A stretch of 58,714 nt of DNA from Sulfuricella sp. (GTDB lineage: Bacteria; Pseudomonadota; Gammaproteobacteria; Burkholderiales; Sulfuricellaceae): the NCBI GenBank assembly GCA_018336195.1, contig JAGXQV010000164.1, forward strand, positions 1-58,714, given 5' to 3'. Of the stretch, positions 46,250-55,322 are shown in pieces; the stretch's first letter is position 1; every line of letters starts with the position of its first letter. The notes beneath the pieces are model-generated. The model was not told the origin of the DNA, did no database searches, and worked only from the letters and a program-made list of their open reading frames with translations. Made by a program: the position numbers and the translations under genes.

Positions 46250-47653
46250 TCAGAGACTGATCGGGATCTCCACCAAGGTGACATCGTCGGCAAAAGTGTT
46301 GCCGGAATGGGCATTGAGGGCGATCTCCAGTTGTGCGATGAAATCCTCTTCCCCGGCGCTGTCGCTGATAAGCGCGGCGAGTCGCTCTTCCCCAAAGTGC
46401 TCTCCCGCGGGAGAAGCGGCTTCGGTAACCCCGTCGGTATGAATGAAAAGTCGCTCCCCCGCCTGGGCGGTAAAAGTCTCGGTATTTTCCCATAGCGAAT
46501 GATCCGCGGTAATCCCCAGAGCCAAATTGCGCGAAACCAGGCGGCGTAGCAAACCGCCCGGACGGCCTACCAGCGCAGCGGGCAGCCCGCCGTTCCAGAA
46601 GATGACTTTGCCTTCCTCCGGGTGAATTTCCGCCAAGGCGGCGGCCAAAAAGAACCCGGTTGGCAACCTTTCGTGCAGGAAACGGTTTAGCGTGGCGATC
46701 ATCACTTCGAGACCCGCGCCCTGCTCGGCCAGGCGCTGAAAAACCTCGGCAATCGGCATGGCGACCAGCGCGGCGGAAAGCCCGTGCCCGGTGACGTCGC
46801 CAACCAATACCAGGCGCCGCCCATCGGCAGTTTCGGCGGTCAGGAGCAGATCGCCGCCCGCGGTGCCGAGAAAACGGTGGAAATAGCGCAGTCCCGGCAG
46901 ACTTGGCCCACCGCCTTCAAACAAGCGGGCGAAAACCCCCTCGGCGATTTCCATTTCCTGACGAATTTGTTCATTGGCTTTCGTTAGCGCGAGGTTGGCG
47001 CGTTGCAAATCGGCAGTCCGCGCCTCGACCTGGCCTTCCAGATTGCGGTTGAGCCAGACCAGGCGGCGGTGGAAACTCAAAATGACGGGGTAGAGCGCCA
47101 TGGTGGTAATCAAGGTGACCGCCACCACCAGCAGCAGGGCGCGCGTTACGCCACTCTTGATGTGCTGCGTCATCTCCGCGTCGACCTGGTAAACCCCTTC
47201 GAAATAGCCGGCGATGGCGCCCCCCGGCTCCCGTAGCGGCATTAAAACCTGCATGAATAGGCTCTCCCCGATCAGTAGCCTGCGGTAATAGGGCGTATCG
47301 CCGAGGGGGAAGGCATGGGTGTGTTTCCGGATTTCCTTTTCGAGGAACTCCTTGCCGGGATCCATCTCTTCCAGGAGCTTCTTCTTGTCGCGGTTATACA
47401 GTTCCACCACGACAAAATGGCTCTCCAGAAATTCCGCGGCTTTCTGGCGCAAGGTGCTCAGGTCGGTTTCAGGCAGATTGATGCGGTGCAAATTTTCGCT
47501 GGTGAACGACTCGGATTCCTTCATCGCCAAATTGATGACGAAACTGTCGGCATCTTCCATTTCCAGATACAGGTCGATGCCGCCGATGCTCAGCGACAGA
47601 AGGATCCAACTGATGAACAGGCGCTTGAGAACAAGCTTGTGGACGTTATCCAT
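46250..47653 (-). CDS. Membrane sensor with SpoIIE/PP2C-type serine phosphatase output
   Basis: 467 aa. The N-terminal ~200 residues are paralogous to the HD-GYP protein (LFISWILLS, GGIDLYLEMEDAD, KESESFTSENLHRI, YNRDKKKLLEEMDPG, YFEGVYQVDAEM). Then a coiled coil (RNLEGQVEARTADLQRANLALTKANEQIR) and a SpoIIE/RsbU-type phosphatase domain: GGDLLL, LVGDVTGHGLSAALVAMP and IHTDGVTEA with the metal-binding aspartates. Such phosphatases usually act on anti-sigma-factor antagonists; none is encoded nearby. Confidence 0.9.
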   Translation of the reverse strand: MDNVHKLVLKRLFISWILLSLSIGGIDLYLEMEDADSFVINLAMKESESFTSENLHRINLPETDLSTLRQKAAEFLESHFVVVELYNRDKKKLLEEMDPGKEFLEKEIRKHTHAFPLGDTPYYRRLLIGESLFMQVLMPLREPGGAIAGYFEGVYQVDAEMTQHIKSGVTRALLLVVAVTLITTMALYPVILSFHRRLVWLNRNLEGQVEARTADLQRANLALTKANEQIRQEMEIAEGVFARLFEGGGPSLPGLRYFHRFLGTAGGDLLLTAETADGRRLVLVGDVTGHGLSAALVAMPIAEVFQRLAEQGAGLEVMIATLNRFLHERLPTGFFLAAALAEIHPEEGKVIFWNGGLPAALVGRPGGLLRRLVSRNLALGITADHSLWENTETFTAQAGERLFIHTDGVTEAASPAGEHFGEERLAALISDSAGEEDFIAQLEIALNAHSGNTFADDVTLVEIPISL

Positions 47654-47714
47654 GATAATTTTTGCGCGGCTCCGGGAGATGACGTGTCGTGCGATATCGC
47701 CATTCAGCGGCGGA

Positions 47715-49118
47715 TCATTCGCCCGATGATGTCGGGATGCCGATTGTGCCGGCCTGGCGTATCCTGAGCATGTCTGTTTGTTTCGTCACCGGCGGGAAAA
47801 CGACGCGCACCGCCAAGCCGCCCCCCTCGCTTTCCGCCAATTCCAGCGTGGCACCATGCAGTTCGGCAATCCGCCCGACGATCGACAGGCCGAGACCACT
47901 GCCTTCCGCCTCGTTTCCCAGTACCCGGTAAAAACGTTGCAGCACCCGTTCGCGCTCCTCCGCCGCGACTCCCGGCCCGTTGTCGCACACTTCCAGCAGC
48001 GTCCCGTCCGCCGTGCCGCGAATCGCCACACTCACCCAGCCGCCGCCGGGGGTATAGCGGATGGCGTTGTCGAGCAGATTGCGCAGCAGCACGCCGAGCA
48101 TCGCCGCATCGCCGCGCACCGTGGCGTCGCCTTCCGCCACCGACAGTTCGAGATTTTTCTCCAGCGCGCCGGGTGCCAGCAGCGCGGCGCATTCCACCAG
48201 CAGCGGTCGTAGCGCCAATGGGGCAAGCTGGGGCGGCGCCGCGCCCGGATCGAGGCGGGCCAGGGTGAGCAATTGAATCACCAGGTGGGTGGCGCGGTCC
48301 GCGCCTTCGAGCACCTGCTGGAGGGCGTGGCGGCGCTCTTCCTCGGCGCTGGCGCGCAACGCCACCTGGGCCTGGGTCTTGAGCGCCGCCAGCGGAGTGC
48401 GCAGTTCGTGGGCGGCGTCGGCGGTAAAGCGCCGCTCGCTTTCCAGCGCGGCATCCAGGCGTCCCAGCAGGCCATTGAGCGCTGCCACCAGCGGCCTGAT
48501 TTCGTCGGGGGCGCTGCCGGCCTGGAGGGGCTGGAGGTTCTGCGGGGCGCGGTCGGCCACCTCAAAAGCAATCCGCCGCAGCGGGGCCAGGCTTTTGCCG
48601 ATGGCCAGCCAGATCAGCAGCGCCAGCAGGGGAATGCCCAGCACCAGCGGATAGAGCAGGCGGTGGGTCAGCGCTTCGACCAATTCGTCGCGCACCTCGT
48701 GGCGCTCGCCCACCTGCACCAGCAACTGGTGGTCGGCATTCCACAGGGAAAATACCCGCCACAGCTTTTCTGCGTGGTGTTTTTCGCTGAACCCGTTGCG
48801 TTCCTCGGAGAGCGGCTGGGTGGGGGCGGTGGCGGAGCGCAGCAGCAATTTGCCGGCGTCGTCCCAAACCTGGAAGGCGATTTTGCGTTCGTATTTGTGG
48901 AATTCGGTTTCGTATTCGATTTCGACGTCGTCCGGTTCCTGGCCGACCTGGGCGAGCAATATCCGCGCCGAGCGGGCCAACTGGGCGTCGAGCAATTCGT
49001 CGATTTCGTGGTGAGCCTCGCGGTAGCTCATCACCCCGGTCACGGTCCATACCGTGAGGGTGACGGCCAGCATCATGAGCAGCAAGCGCAGGCGCAGGGA
49101 CGACGGCGCGGCGTTCAC
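47715..49118 (-). CDS. Sensor histidine kinase (QseC/PmrB type)
   Basis: 467 aa. Two membrane segments (about 12-30 and 154-175) flank a periplasmic sensor of ~120 residues. Then HAMP-like linker, the H-box ADAAHELRTPL with H237, and the HATPase region with N-box (LLRNLLDNAIRYTP), DNGPGV and GSGLGLSIV. The layout and the RR partner immediately upstream (4-bp overlap) are typical of QseBC/TctDE-like systems. The sensor domain has no obvious metal or citrate motif. Confidence 0.92.
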   Translation of the reverse strand: MNAAPSSLRLRLLLMMLAVTLTVWTVTGVMSYREAHHEIDELLDAQLARSARILLAQVGQEPDDVEIEYETEFHKYERKIAFQVWDDAGKLLLRSATAPTQPLSEERNGFSEKHHAEKLWRVFSLWNADHQLLVQVGERHEVRDELVEALTHRLLYPLVLGIPLLALLIWLAIGKSLAPLRRIAFEVADRAPQNLQPLQAGSAPDEIRPLVAALNGLLGRLDAALESERRFTADAAHELRTPLAALKTQAQVALRASAEEERRHALQQVLEGADRATHLVIQLLTLARLDPGAAPPQLAPLALRPLLVECAALLAPGALEKNLELSVAEGDATVRGDAAMLGVLLRNLLDNAIRYTPGGGWVSVAIRGTADGTLLEVCDNGPGVAAEERERVLQRFYRVLGNEAEGSGLGLSIVGRIAELHGATLELAESEGGGLAVRVVFPPVTKQTDMLRIRQAGTIGIPTSSGE

Positions 49119-49780
49119 TGGCGGTCTTTTTCGATGACGTAGCCGACCCCGCGCACGGTGCGGATCAACTCGCTGCCGAGCTTGCGGCGCAGGTGGTGGA
49201 TATGCACCTCCACGGCGTTGCTTTCGACTTCGCCGTCCCAGCCATAGAGGGAATGTTCGAGTTGCTCGCGCGACTGGATGCGCCCGCGATTCTCCAGCAA
49301 CACCAGCAGAATCGCGTATTCGCGCGAGGAAAGATCGACCTTCCGGTCGGCCATCTTCACCTCGTGGGAAGCAGGGTCGAGCACCAGTTCCCCGTGGCGA
49401 AGCAGCGGCTCGGCGCGTCCGCTACGGCGCCGCAACAGGGCGCGCAAGCGGGCGGCCAGTTCATCCAGGTCGAACGGCTTGACCAGGTAATCGTCGGCGC
49501 CGCAGTCCAGGCCGTTGACCCGATCCTGCACGGTATCGCGGGCGGTCAGGATCAGCACCGGCAATTCGGCGCCCCGCTCGCGCAGCCATTTCAGCAAATC
49601 CAGGCCGGACACGCGCGGCAAACCGAGATCCAGCACCATCAGATCGTATGGTTCGGATTCCAGCGCCAGTTGCGCGGCCCGTCCATCCTTCAGCCAGTCG
49701 ACCGTATAGCCGGACTGGCGCAACCCGGCGCGGATACCGTCGCCGAGCAAGGAATCGTCTTCCACCAGCAGCAAACGCAT
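49115..49780 (-). CDS. OmpR/PhoB-family response regulator (QseB/PmrA-like)
   Basis: 221 aa. Receiver domain with acidic pocket E7/D8/D9, phosphoacceptor D51 (VLDLGLPRVSGLDLL) and K101 (LVKPFDLDEL). C-terminal winged helix (LSSREYAILLVLLENRGRIQSREQLEHSLYGWDGEVESNAVEVHIHHLRRKLG) as in OmpR-type regulators. First gene of the pair. A PmrA/QseB-like hexamer repeat lies 1.4 kb away, upstream of the cytochrome genes. Confidence 0.93.
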   Translation of the reverse strand: MRLLLVEDDSLLGDGIRAGLRQSGYTVDWLKDGRAAQLALESEPYDLMVLDLGLPRVSGLDLLKWLRERGAELPVLILTARDTVQDRVNGLDCGADDYLVKPFDLDELAARLRALLRRRSGRAEPLLRHGELVLDPASHEVKMADRKVDLSSREYAILLVLLENRGRIQSREQLEHSLYGWDGEVESNAVEVHIHHLRRKLGSELIRTVRGVGYVIEKDRQ

Positions 49781-49872
49781 TTGAGTTGGAATCCTCCGTT
49801 CAACAGGCCTGCAGCAGGCAGCCCGGTGGCGACATGATCGTGTTTCTGCCCCGTTTCGGCAATCAGCCTGAC

Positions 49873-49890
49873 GGGAGCGCCGCTGCTCCC
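49873..49890. repeat. Short stem-loop downstream of the cytochrome gene
   Basis: GGGAGC-GCCGCT-GCTCCC in the 138-bp gap between the cytochrome gene and the response regulator. It may end the cytochrome transcript, though no T-run follows. Its GGGAGCGCCG head recalls the REP-like units around the TIR gene. Confidence 0.5.
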
Positions 49891-49918
49891 GCCAGGTAGT
49901 GGATGGGCGAAGCCCGAT

Positions 49919-50413
49919 TTACAGGCCCGCGGTATTCAACCAGCTACTCACCGAGCCCAGCGGCACGATGCCGGCAGCGGGGTGGTTGGCGTCGAAAAAA
50001 TACAACTGCCCGTTGGCGGTGCCGACATAGGTATTGGTCTGGGAATAATAGCGGACCAAATAGCCGGCCAGCGACTGCGAAGTGGCGCGCGGGGCGAGCA
50101 GGCTGGGGTAGTTGGCTTCCGCCCAGTTGAACAGCCGGTCGGCATCGGTAGTGGTGGGGTTGGCGAGGTACGTGGTGATGTCGAGTACCTCCGTCGCGCT
50201 CAAGTAGGACAGGTAGCCCATTCCGCCGGTATTCTTGCGGATGGCGCTACTGGTGTTGCTCCACGCTCTTCTCTCCGAGGGCGAGTGGCAACTCGCGCAA
50301 TTGCTGGCAAAAGCGGTCTTGCCGGCATCGACGCTGGCGGCCTGGCTCACCGCGGCGCCCGTTGCGCAGGCGCTTGCCACGACGAGCGCGGCCAATTTCA
50401 GTTTTTTCGTCAT
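49919..50413 (-). CDS. Small periplasmic c-type cytochrome with C-terminal WAE-YP domain (1)
   Basis: 164 aa. Signal peptide (residues 1-25, AVSQA-A), a class I cytochrome c domain with one CASCH haem site (C39, C42, H43) and a likely Met ligand in GGMGYLS, then a ~75-aa domain starting DADRLFNWAEANYPSLL and ending GTANGQLYFFDANHPAAGIVPLGSV. That C-terminal domain recurs in betaproteobacterial secreted proteins but has no function I can name. Downstream of a paralogue (57-bp gap), likely one operon. Confidence 0.85.
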   Translation of the reverse strand: MTKKLKLAALVVASACATGAAVSQAASVDAGKTAFASNCASCHSPSERRAWSNTSSAIRKNTGGMGYLSYLSATEVLDITTYLANPTTTDADRLFNWAEANYPSLLAPRATSQSLAGYLVRYYSQTNTYVGTANGQLYFFDANHPAAGIVPLGSVSSWLNTAGL

Positions 50414-50470
50414 GAGGTTCTCCTTGAGTTTTCCGAATGCTTGAGCGACGGCGTGATCTGGCCGGCCAGG

Positions 50471-51163
50471 CTAATCGTCGTGATCGCCGTCGCGATCGCC
50501 GCCGTGGTCGTCGCGGTCACGGCCTTCATTTTCGCTGTCGTGCGTCTGCGGACGGGAGACGCTTGAGCTTGCGGAAACTTGGGCCAGCCAACCTTGAACT
50601 TTGCCGAGGTCCAACATGCCTTCGTGAGAGCGGCCGGCATCGTAGAGATACAACTGGCCGTCGCGCGCCATCAGGTAGAGGTTGGACCCTTGATAATAGC
50701 GGGAATAATAGCCGCCCGCATCCTGGGAAAAACCGTGCGAACTGAACAACTGGGGATAGTTCGATTCGGCCCAGTCGTAGAGGCGGTCGATATCGCTGTT
50801 GCTCGGGAGGGCGGCGGTCGGCGGAGTTGTCGCGGTGCCACTGCTGCCAGTTGTGCTGCTCGAAGTCGCGGTGCTAGTGGTGCTGGACGCCGTGGTGGCA
50901 CTGGGGGCGGTCATGTAGGCAGCGATGTCCTGTAGTTCGGCGACGCTCAGGGCGGACAGGCTGCCCATGCCGCCGCGGTTGCCCTGGATGGCGCTTTGTA
51001 TGGTCTGGGCGCTGACCGCCCACGGGTTGGTGAGCGTGCCGTGGCAACTCGCGCAACGGCTGGCATAGGTGGTCCGTCCGGCGTCGGCGCTGACCGCCTG
51101 GGCCGGGGTGGCGAACGGCAGGATCACGAAACTCAGGACGGCGAGGTAAATGAAATGGCGCAT
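50471..51163 (-). CDS. Periplasmic c-type cytochrome with WAE-YP domain and acidic tail (2)
   Basis: 230 aa. Signal peptide (ending AQA-V), CASCH haem site (C37, C40, H41), Met-ligand region RGGMGSLS, a Ser/Thr-rich linker (about residues 86-115), the DIDRLYDWAESNYPQLF domain and a C-terminal tail of ~20 mostly Asp, Arg, Gly and His residues. Same architecture as the next gene, so the two are paralogues. The Ser/Thr linker suggests an exposed, flexible, perhaps surface-bound electron carrier. Confidence 0.85.
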   Translation of the reverse strand: MRHFIYLAVLSFVILPFATPAQAVSADAGRTTYASRCASCHGTLTNPWAVSAQTIQSAIQGNRGGMGSLSALSVAELQDIAAYMTAPSATTASSTTSTATSSSTTGSSGTATTPPTAALPSNSDIDRLYDWAESNYPQLFSSHGFSQDAGGYYSRYYQGSNLYLMARDGQLYLYDAGRSHEGMLDLGKVQGWLAQVSASSSVSRPQTHDSENEGRDRDDHGGDRDGDHDD

Positions 51164-51371
51164 GGCGATCTCTCCTTATAATCGATTTGAAGCGGATTTC
51201 AAACAGCCGACTTGCGGCTGAGGGGTATTCTCGCCGGGCAAGCTTAAGGTTTCCTTAGCGGCGATTTTTCCTGTCCCGCCATGAGCTAACCCTCACCGCG
51301 CTTCGGTGGAATGGCCGGTGAAATTTGGGTATGATGGCCCGATTACCAATCAGGCATGGAGTGGTCACCAC
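51164..51371. promoter_or_regulatory. Divergent promoter region with a PmrA/QseB-like box
   Basis: 208 bp between the cytochrome operon and yggX. CTTAAG-GTTTC-CTTAGC at 51243-51259 matches the direct-repeat box of PmrA/QseB-type response regulators (hexamers 11 bp apart). A small dyad CAGCCG-ACTTG-CGGCTG lies at about 51204-51220. Which gene the box controls cannot be told from orientation, since CTTAAG is self-complementary. Confidence 0.55.
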
Positions 51372-51641
51372 ATGGCACGTACCGTCAACTGCATCAAGCT
51401 GGGCCGCGAAGCGGAAGGCCTGGATTTCCCCCCCTATCCCGGTGAGCTGGGCAAGAAGATTTTCGAGAGCGTTTCCAAGGAAGCCTGGGCCGGCTGGTTG
51501 CGCCAGCAGACCATGCTAATCAACGAAAACCGTCTTTCCATGGCCGATCCGCGCGCCCGCCAGTATCTTCAGCAACAGGTGGAGGCGTATTTCTTCGGTG
51601 CCGGCGCGGATAGCGCAGCGGGCTACGTCCCACAGAAATAA
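51372..51641 (+). CDS. yggX: Probable Fe(2+)-trafficking protein YggX
   Basis: 89 aa starting [27 protein letters not shown], the well-conserved YggX N-terminus with its single cysteine, through [20 protein letters not shown]. The family protects iron-sulfur clusters and superoxide-stressed cells. The frame extends 66 bases upstream, but family length fixes the start at 51372. Confidence 0.95.
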   Translation: MARTVNCIKLGREAEGLDFPPYPGELGKKIFESVSKEAWAGWLRQQTMLINENRLSMADPRARQYLQQQVEAYFFGAGADSAAGYVPQK

Positions 51642-51644
51642 AGC

Positions 51645-51751
51645 GGTGTTTAGTGTTTAGTGCTTAGTTGTGGAATGCGCTACGCGCATGAAGGTAATCC
51701 CGACGCGCTTTGCGCGGCGACATCAACTCAACACTCAACACTCAAAACTCT
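51645..51751. repeat. Dispersed palindromic element, copy 2 (between yggX and ppk1)
   Basis: GTGTTTAGTGTTTAGTGCTTAG on the left (given here as repeated GTGTTTA units) and CTCAACACTCAACACTCAAA on the right form imperfect terminal inverted repeats. The core 51667-51727 aligns without gaps to 21000-21060. Its first hairpin is TGCGC-TAC-GCGCA, where copy 1 has GGCGC-TTC-GCGCC: both stem partners changed together. Confidence 0.8.
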
Positions 51752-51781
51752 ATTTTTTAGTCCATTGAGAACCCGCCCCCC

Positions 51782-53860
51782 ATGGTCAACCTCGACGCAC
51801 CGGAATATTTCATCAACCGCGAACTCGGCCTGCTGGCCTTCAACCAGCGCGTGCTGGAACAGGCTGAAGATACTCACAACCCGCTCCTGGAGCGGCTTAA
51901 GTACGTGTGTATCGTCAGCAGCAACCTGGATGAACTGTTCGAGGTACGGGTGGCCGGCTTGAAGGAACAACTCAAGTACGACCCCAACACTATCGGTGGG
52001 CCGGACGGGCTGACGGCGCGCCAGGCTTTCAAGGAAGTCAGCGTGACCGCGCACAAGCTGGTGGAACGCCAGTACAAGCTGCTCAACGAAGTCCTTTTTC
52101 CCGAACTCGCCAAGCAGGGGATCCGCTTCGTGCGGCGCAACCATTGGACCAGCGAGCAAAGCGAGTGGATCCGCGATTATTTTTTCCGTGAATTGATGCC
52201 GGTGCTTACCCCCATCGGCCTCGACCCGGCTCATCCCTTCCCGCGCGTGCTCAACAAGAGTTTGAACTTCGCGGTGGAACTGGAAGGCAAGGATGCCTTC
52301 GGGCGCAATTCCGGCACCGCCATCGTCCAGGCGCCGCGCTCGCTGCCGCGCCTGATCCGCCTGCCCAAGGAAGTGGCGGATAGCGAATACGGTTTCGTGT
52401 TCCTCACCTCGATCCTCCACGCCCACGTCGGCGAGTTGTTCTCCGGGATGCACGTCAAGGGCTGTTACCAATTCCGCGTGACCCGCAACAGCAACCTGTT
52501 CGTCGACGAGGAAGAAGTCAAAAACCTCCGCCAGGCCTTGCAGGGCGAACTGACCCACCGCCATTTCGGCGACGAGGTGCGTCTCGAAGTGGCCGACAAC
52601 TGCTCGCCGGAAATGGCCGCTTTCCTGCTCGGCCAGTTCGGCCTGACCGCCGACGATCTGTACCGGGTCAACGGCCCGGTGAATCTGGTACGCCTGATGC
52701 AAATCCCCGACCGGGTGGATCGCTCCGACCTCAAGTTCGCGCCGTTCCTGCCCAGCCTGCCCAAGGAAGTCCTGAAGCAGCCCGATATCTTCCAGGCCAT
52801 TCGCAACGGCGACATCCTTCTGCACCATCCCTACCAGGCGTTCACCCCGGTGATCGATTTCATCCAGCAGGCGGCGGTCGACCCCGACGTGATGGCGATC
52901 CGCCAGACCATCTACCGCACCAGCACCGACTCGATGCTCATGGAAGCCCTCATCACCGCCGCCCAGAACGGCAAGGAAGTAACGGTGGTGGTGGAGCTGA
53001 TGGCGCGCTTCGACGAGGAAGCCAACATCAACTGGGCGGAGCGCCTGGAAGCAGCCGGCGCCCACGTGGTGTACGGCGTGGTGGGCTACAAGACCCACGC
53101 CAAGATGCTGCTGGTGGTGCGCCGCGAGGAAGATCGGCTGCGCCGCTACGTGCATCTCGGCACCGGCAACTACCATCCGCGCACCGCCAAGCTATATACC
53201 GATTTCGGCCTGTTTACCTGCAACGAGGAAATCGGTGCCGACGTGAACAATATCTTCGTCCAGCTCACCGGCCTGGGTAAAGGCAACAAGCTCAATCACC
53301 TCCTGCAATCGCCGTTCACCCTGCACCCGGCGATGATGGAAATGGTGAAGCGCGAGGCCGAACACGCCAGGCAAGGCAAAAAGGCGCAGATCATTGCCAA
53401 GATGAATTCGCTGCTCGAACCGGAAATCATTTCGGCACTCTACGAAGCATCGCAGGCCGGGGTGAAGATCGACCTCATCGTGCGCGGTGTGTGCGCGCTG
53501 CGCCCCGGCATTCCCGGCGTTTCGGAAAACATCCGGGTGCACTCGGTGATCGGGCGCTTCCTCGAACACTCGCGGATATTCTTCTTTTTCGACGACGGCG
53601 CGCAATGCCTGTACATGTCCAGCGCCGACTGGATGCAGCGCAATTTCTTCCGCCGCGTGGAAACCTGCTTCCCGGTCCTCGACCCCAAGCTCAAGCGGCG
53701 CGTCATCAAGGAAGGGCTGGAGCACTATCTCAACGACAACGTCCAGTCGTGGGACATGAACGCCGGCGGCGTGTTCACCCGCAAGCCGCCGCGGCGCGGC
53801 GCGCGCCACCACTGCGCCCAGGTCGAGTTGCTGGCGGAACTGTGCAAACCGGCGAAGTAG
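51782..53860 (+). CDS. ppk1: Polyphosphate kinase 1
   Basis: 692 aa. Reversibly transfers the terminal phosphate of ATP to polyphosphate. N-terminal YFINRELGLLAFNQRVLEQA, the head domain, and two phospholipase-D-like catalytic domains: HLGTGNYH with H458 (the autophosphorylated histidine position) and FLEHSRIFFF with H596. The ribosome-binding site is poor (run of C before the ATG). Its promoter region is occupied by palindromic element copy 2. Confidence 0.96.
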   Translation: MVNLDAPEYFINRELGLLAFNQRVLEQAEDTHNPLLERLKYVCIVSSNLDELFEVRVAGLKEQLKYDPNTIGGPDGLTARQAFKEVSVTAHKLVERQYKLLNEVLFPELAKQGIRFVRRNHWTSEQSEWIRDYFFRELMPVLTPIGLDPAHPFPRVLNKSLNFAVELEGKDAFGRNSGTAIVQAPRSLPRLIRLPKEVADSEYGFVFLTSILHAHVGELFSGMHVKGCYQFRVTRNSNLFVDEEEVKNLRQALQGELTHRHFGDEVRLEVADNCSPEMAAFLLGQFGLTADDLYRVNGPVNLVRLMQIPDRVDRSDLKFAPFLPSLPKEVLKQPDIFQAIRNGDILLHHPYQAFTPVIDFIQQAAVDPDVMAIRQTIYRTSTDSMLMEALITAAQNGKEVTVVVELMARFDEEANINWAERLEAAGAHVVYGVVGYKTHAKMLLVVRREEDRLRRYVHLGTGNYHPRTAKLYTDFGLFTCNEEIGADVNNIFVQLTGLGKGNKLNHLLQSPFTLHPAMMEMVKREAEHARQGKKAQIIAKMNSLLEPEIISALYEASQAGVKIDLIVRGVCALRPGIPGVSENIRVHSVIGRFLEHSRIFFFFDDGAQCLYMSSADWMQRNFFRRVETCFPVLDPKLKRRVIKEGLEHYLNDNVQSWDMNAGGVFTRKPPRRGARHHCAQVELLAELCKPAK

Positions 53861-53945
53861 GGGGCGATTTCGGTCGTCCTTTTCCCGCTAGGGGGAAATG
53901 AACTTTTCCGGCGCCCGCCGCTCCCTCACTGCTTTTCGTGAAGGA

Positions 53946-54312
53946 AGAATCCTCCCGTCAATACCCCCAATCCCGCTGCCGCCCCCGATTACGACGTGCT
54001 CCATGAAGCCATCTTCAGCCCGGCTACCTGGAACGCCATTTCGTGCGCATGCCCTACCAGAAGAAAATGAAAATCATCGGCTAGATGCGCCGTAGCGTGC
54101 AGACCGGGCCGCTCCGCGAATACCTGCCCGAGCACTGGCGCACCCTGCTCGACCAGCAGCGCGAGGAATGGCAACCGATGGCGAACAGGGATATCCGCGC
54201 CATCATCCAGTCCTTCAACCGCCTGCGCGCCATCGAAGGCTACTACCTGCGCAACGCCGCCGTCTCGCTCGCGCAAGGCATCGTCCGCGCCAGCTTCAAC
54301 GGTGACGCCATC
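53946..54312 (+). pseudogene. Decayed gene of unrecognised family
   Basis: Coding-like sequence is spread over two frames. One frame gives NPAAAPDYDVLHEAIFS (to about 54018); the next gives PGYLERHFVRMPYQKKMKIIG, then an in-frame TAG at 54082, then MRRSVQTGPLREYLPEHW...LLDQQREEWQPMANRDIRAIIQSFNRLRAIEGYYLRNAAVSLAQGIVRASFNGDA. So there is at least one frameshift and one stop. Beyond 54313 the sequence changes character. I do not recognise the family; position after ppk1 suggests nothing firm. Confidence 0.5.
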
Positions 54313-54497
54313 TACAGGTCGGGGTGGCGAAATGGAATAGTGTGGTTCTGCAACCACCGCCTCGGAGCGAGGCTCCTCCAACGGATGGATGAGTCCCTGC
54401 GCGGGGCTTTATCAGGGCGCGCCCAATAACCAACCGCAACATCCTGGAAGGGGCATTCTCCAATCGCAAACAGTCAAGCAAAGGTGAAGATGCTAAA
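54313..54497. other. Gap before uppP
   Basis: Holds a dyad GCCTCG-GAG-CGAGGC near 54358-54372 and the uppP leader (AGGTGAAG upstream of the start). No further gene seen. Confidence 0.45.
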
Positions 54498-55322
54498 ATG
54501 CCGACTTTTCCAGAAAGCCGTTCCTTGGACTTCCTCCTTCTTTTCAAAGCGCTCCTCCTCGGTCTCGTCGAGGGCATCACCGAATTTCTGCCGGTTTCCA
54601 GCACCGGTCATTTGATCGTGGCGGGCGACCTGCTGGATTTCAACGACGACAAGGGCAAGGTGTTCGAGATCGTTATTCAGTTGGGGGCGATTCTGGCGGT
54701 GTGCTGGGAGTTCCGCGAACGCCTGTTCACTGTGGCGCGCGGACTGGGGCGCGATGCTGCGGCGAATCGCTTCGTGGTGAATCTGCTGGTTGCCTTCATG
54801 CCGGCGGCAGTGCTGGGCCTGGCGTTCCACCACGCAATCAAGGCCTATCTGTTCAACCCGATTACCGTCGCCATCGCCTTGATCGTCGGCGGATTGATTA
54901 TTTTCTGGGTGGAACGGATCAACCACCAGCCGCGCGTCACCAGCGTTGATGACATGGACTGGAAGGATGCCCTGAAAGTCGGTTTCGCCCAGGCGCTGGC
55001 GATGTTTCCCGGTACGTCGCGGTCCGGGGCGACCATCATCGGCGGGATGATTTTCGGCCTGTCGCGCCAGACGGCCACCGAGTTTTCATTTTTTCTGGCG
55101 ATTCCCACCATGTTCGCCGCGACCTTTTACGATGTTTTCAAGAACCGGGCGCTGCTGTCGGCTTCCGACCTGGATCTGTTTGCGGTGGGCTTCGTGGTGG
55201 CCTTCATTAGTGCCTTCTGGGCGGTGAAAGAGTTGCTGCGCTACGTGGCGCACCATAATTTCAATGCTTTCGCCTGGTACCGCGTGGTGTTCGGCACTAT
55301 CGTCCTTTTCTATTTCTGGTGA
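54498..55322 (+). CDS. uppP: Undecaprenyl-diphosphatase
   Basis: 274 aa integral membrane enzyme (BacA family) that recycles the C55 lipid carrier of cell-wall synthesis. Catalytic segments [18 protein letters not shown] and [15 protein letters not shown] are both intact, among seven or eight membrane helices. A start a few codons later is possible; the ATG at 54498 has a ribosome-binding site. Overlaps thiD by 4 bp. Confidence 0.94.
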   Translation: MPTFPESRSLDFLLLFKALLLGLVEGITEFLPVSSTGHLIVAGDLLDFNDDKGKVFEIVIQLGAILAVCWEFRERLFTVARGLGRDAAANRFVVNLLVAFMPAAVLGLAFHHAIKAYLFNPITVAIALIVGGLIIFWVERINHQPRVTSVDDMDWKDALKVGFAQALAMFPGTSRSGATIIGGMIFGLSRQTATEFSFFLAIPTMFAATFYDVFKNRALLSASDLDLFAVGFVVAFISAFWAVKELLRYVAHHNFNAFAWYRVVFGTIVLFYFW

